Shown here one piece after another: positions 6,965-7,981 of a DNA stretch of 7,981 bases. Under the pieces are notes generated by a model. The model ran no database searches, was not told the DNA's origin, and was given only the letters and a program-made list of their open reading frames with translations. How positions within the stretch are numbered: the stretch's first letter is position 1; each line of letters starts with the position of its first letter. The DNA comes from Actinomycetes bacterium (GTDB taxonomy: Bacteria; Actinomycetota; Acidimicrobiia; Acidimicrobiales; Palsa-688), in assembly GCA_021846485.1 (NCBI GenBank), contig JAJZWW010000137.1:1-7981 (forward strand). The letters run 5' to 3'. Both the position numbers and the translations under genes were made by a program.

Positions 6965-7981
6965 TCAGCGGCCTGCGGACGCCATCACCGCGTCGATCAG
7001 GTGGGGCCCGGGCTCGGCGTGGGCGGCGGCCAGCTGGCCGGCGAGCTCCTCGGCGGTGGTCGCCCGGGTGGCGGGGACGCCGAGCCCCCGGGAGAGGGCG
7101 AGGAAGTCGAGCGACGGGCCGGAGAGGTCGAGGAGGCTGCGGGCCCGGGGGCCGGGCTCACCGGCCTCCACACGATCGAGCTCCATGGCGAGGATCGCGT
7201 ACGCCCGGTTGTCGACGAGCACCGTGGTCACGTCCAGGCTCTCGCGGGCCTGGGTCCAGAGCGCCGGCAGGGTGTAGAGCGCGCTGCCGTCCGCCTGGAG
7301 GCACACGACCCGCCGGCCGCCGCCGGCGACCGCCGCGCCGGTGGCGCACGGCAACCCGAAGCCGATCGACCCGCCGGTGAGGGTCAGCAAGTCGTGGGGC
7401 GGGGCTCCCGCCAGGCCGGCACCCAGGCCGAAGCTGGCGCTGATCGACTCGTCGACCACGATCGCGTCGTCGGGAAGAGTGGCACCCACTGCGGCGCCGA
7501 GCGAGGCGGGGTCGATCGGCCCCGACGGAGGGGGAAGCAGCCGGGCGTCGCCGGTGGCCGGAGGCGGGGGCCCCACCCCAACCCCCAGCTGCTCGGCCAG
7601 GTCCGCCAGGGCGGTGATCGCGTCGGTCCCCGGCAGGGCGAGCTCGTGGAGCGCGCAGCCCTCCGGCACCAGGTCGCCCGGCCGCCCCGGGTAGGCGAAG
7701 AACGCCACCGGCCGGCGCGTCCCCACCAGTACCAGGTGGCGGCGGCCGGCGAGCTGGCCGGCGGCCATCTCTCCCAGGTAGGCGAGCCGGGCGATCCTCG
7801 GGCGCCCCGCTCCCCGGGCCATGCGGGCCGGGAAGGTCTCGCAGAGCAGCGCCGCCCCGGTGGCCTCGGCCACGTGGGCGGCCAGCGCCTGGGCGGCCGG
7901 GTCGGCGGCGACGCGGCCGCCGACGAGGATGGCCACCGGCTCCCCCGAGCGCAGCGCTGCCGCCGCCGCGCCCACAGATCG
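6965..7981 (-). CDS. TPP-dependent acetolactate-synthase-like enzyme (5' end off window)
   Basis: The frame is open to the window edge and encodes the last 338 residues of a thiamine-pyrophosphate enzyme; the N-terminal pyrimidine-binding domain with the catalytic Glu (roughly 200 residues) lies outside. The visible part starts in the central domain (EPVAILVGGRV, then FFAYPGRPGDLVP near 7700) and continues into the C-terminal cofactor domain. The TPP/Mg motif runs from QADGSALYTLPALW (about 7300-7256) to VDNRAYAIL (about 7218-7190), with GGSIGFGLP (about 7375-7350) upstream. The family motif starts GDG; here it is ADG, which I recall from a subgroup annotated as acetolactate synthase large subunit but of unproven function. 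True biosynthetic IlvB usually has GDG and sits next to ilvN; neither is seen here. Benzoylformate-decarboxylase-like or oxalyl-CoA-decarboxylase-like activity is also possible. The substrate cannot be assigned from this fragment. Confidence 0.85.
   Translation of the reverse strand, partial: RSVGAAAAALRSGEPVAILVGGRVAADPAAQALAAHVAEATGAALLCETFPARMARGAGRPRIARLAYLGEMAAGQLAGRRHLVLVGTRRPVAFFAYPGRPGDLVPEGCALHELALPGTDAITALADLAEQLGVGVGPPPPATGDARLLPPPSGPIDPASLGAAVGATLPDDAIVVDESISASFGLGAGLAGAPPHDLLTLTGGSIGFGLPCATGAAVAGGGRRVVCLQADGSALYTLPALWTQARESLDVTTVLVDNRAYAILAMELDRVEAGEPGPRARSLLDLSGPSLDFLALSRGLGVPATRATTAEELAGQLAAAHAEPGPHLIDAVMASAGR

Noticed and set aside
1..7981. A new multi-gene defence, mobile or secondary-metabolite system
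   Set aside because: Every gene is a recognisable housekeeping or metabolic enzyme. No repeats, transposase, integrase, CRISPR or toxin-like small genes were found.

Overview
The window is about 8 kb of very GC-rich bacterial chromosome carrying ordinary housekeeping genes. The set and order of genes (glmU, prs, an L25/CTC ribosomal protein gene, pth, mfd, with tRNA-Gln beside glmU) resembles the arrangement in Actinomycetota. The GC content and the long open antisense frames fit that phylum. A deep-branching class such as Acidimicrobiia is possible but cannot be shown from the sequence. No mobile element, CRISPR array, prophage or toxin-antitoxin module was seen.

All protein genes are on the minus strand, so the transcriptional order runs from high to low coordinates. 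From 7981 to 6965 is the 3' part of a thiamine-pyrophosphate enzyme of the acetolactate-synthase-like superfamily; its N-terminus lies outside the window. A plus-strand tRNA-Gln(UUG) with encoded CCA occupies 6843-6918. Then glmU (6786-5659) overlaps prs (5662-4667) by an ATGA junction. A 110-bp gap holds a GC-rich inverted repeat and a possible -10 element. It is followed by rplY/ctc (4556-3915), pth (probably 3908-3312) and mfd (3319 to beyond base 1). The pth-mfd junction overlaps by 8 bp and the rplY-pth gap is only 6 bp.

The genes serve three processes. GlmU and Prs make activated sugar (UDP-GlcNAc) and PRPP. L25 and Pth support translation, by binding 5S rRNA and by recycling peptidyl-tRNA. 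Mfd couples transcription to DNA repair.

Two details deserve attention. The Pth reading frame has no ATG, GTG or TTG upstream of its conserved N-terminal motif. It lies in the same frame as L25, separated from it by a single TGA, so Pth must start at a rare codon (CTG at 3908 is the best candidate), arise by readthrough, or reflect a sequence error. GlmU is only 375 residues long and ends within the start of its beta-helix. It lacks the acetyltransferase catalytic half, so it looks like a uridylyltransferase-only form. I did not find an undescribed multi-gene system.
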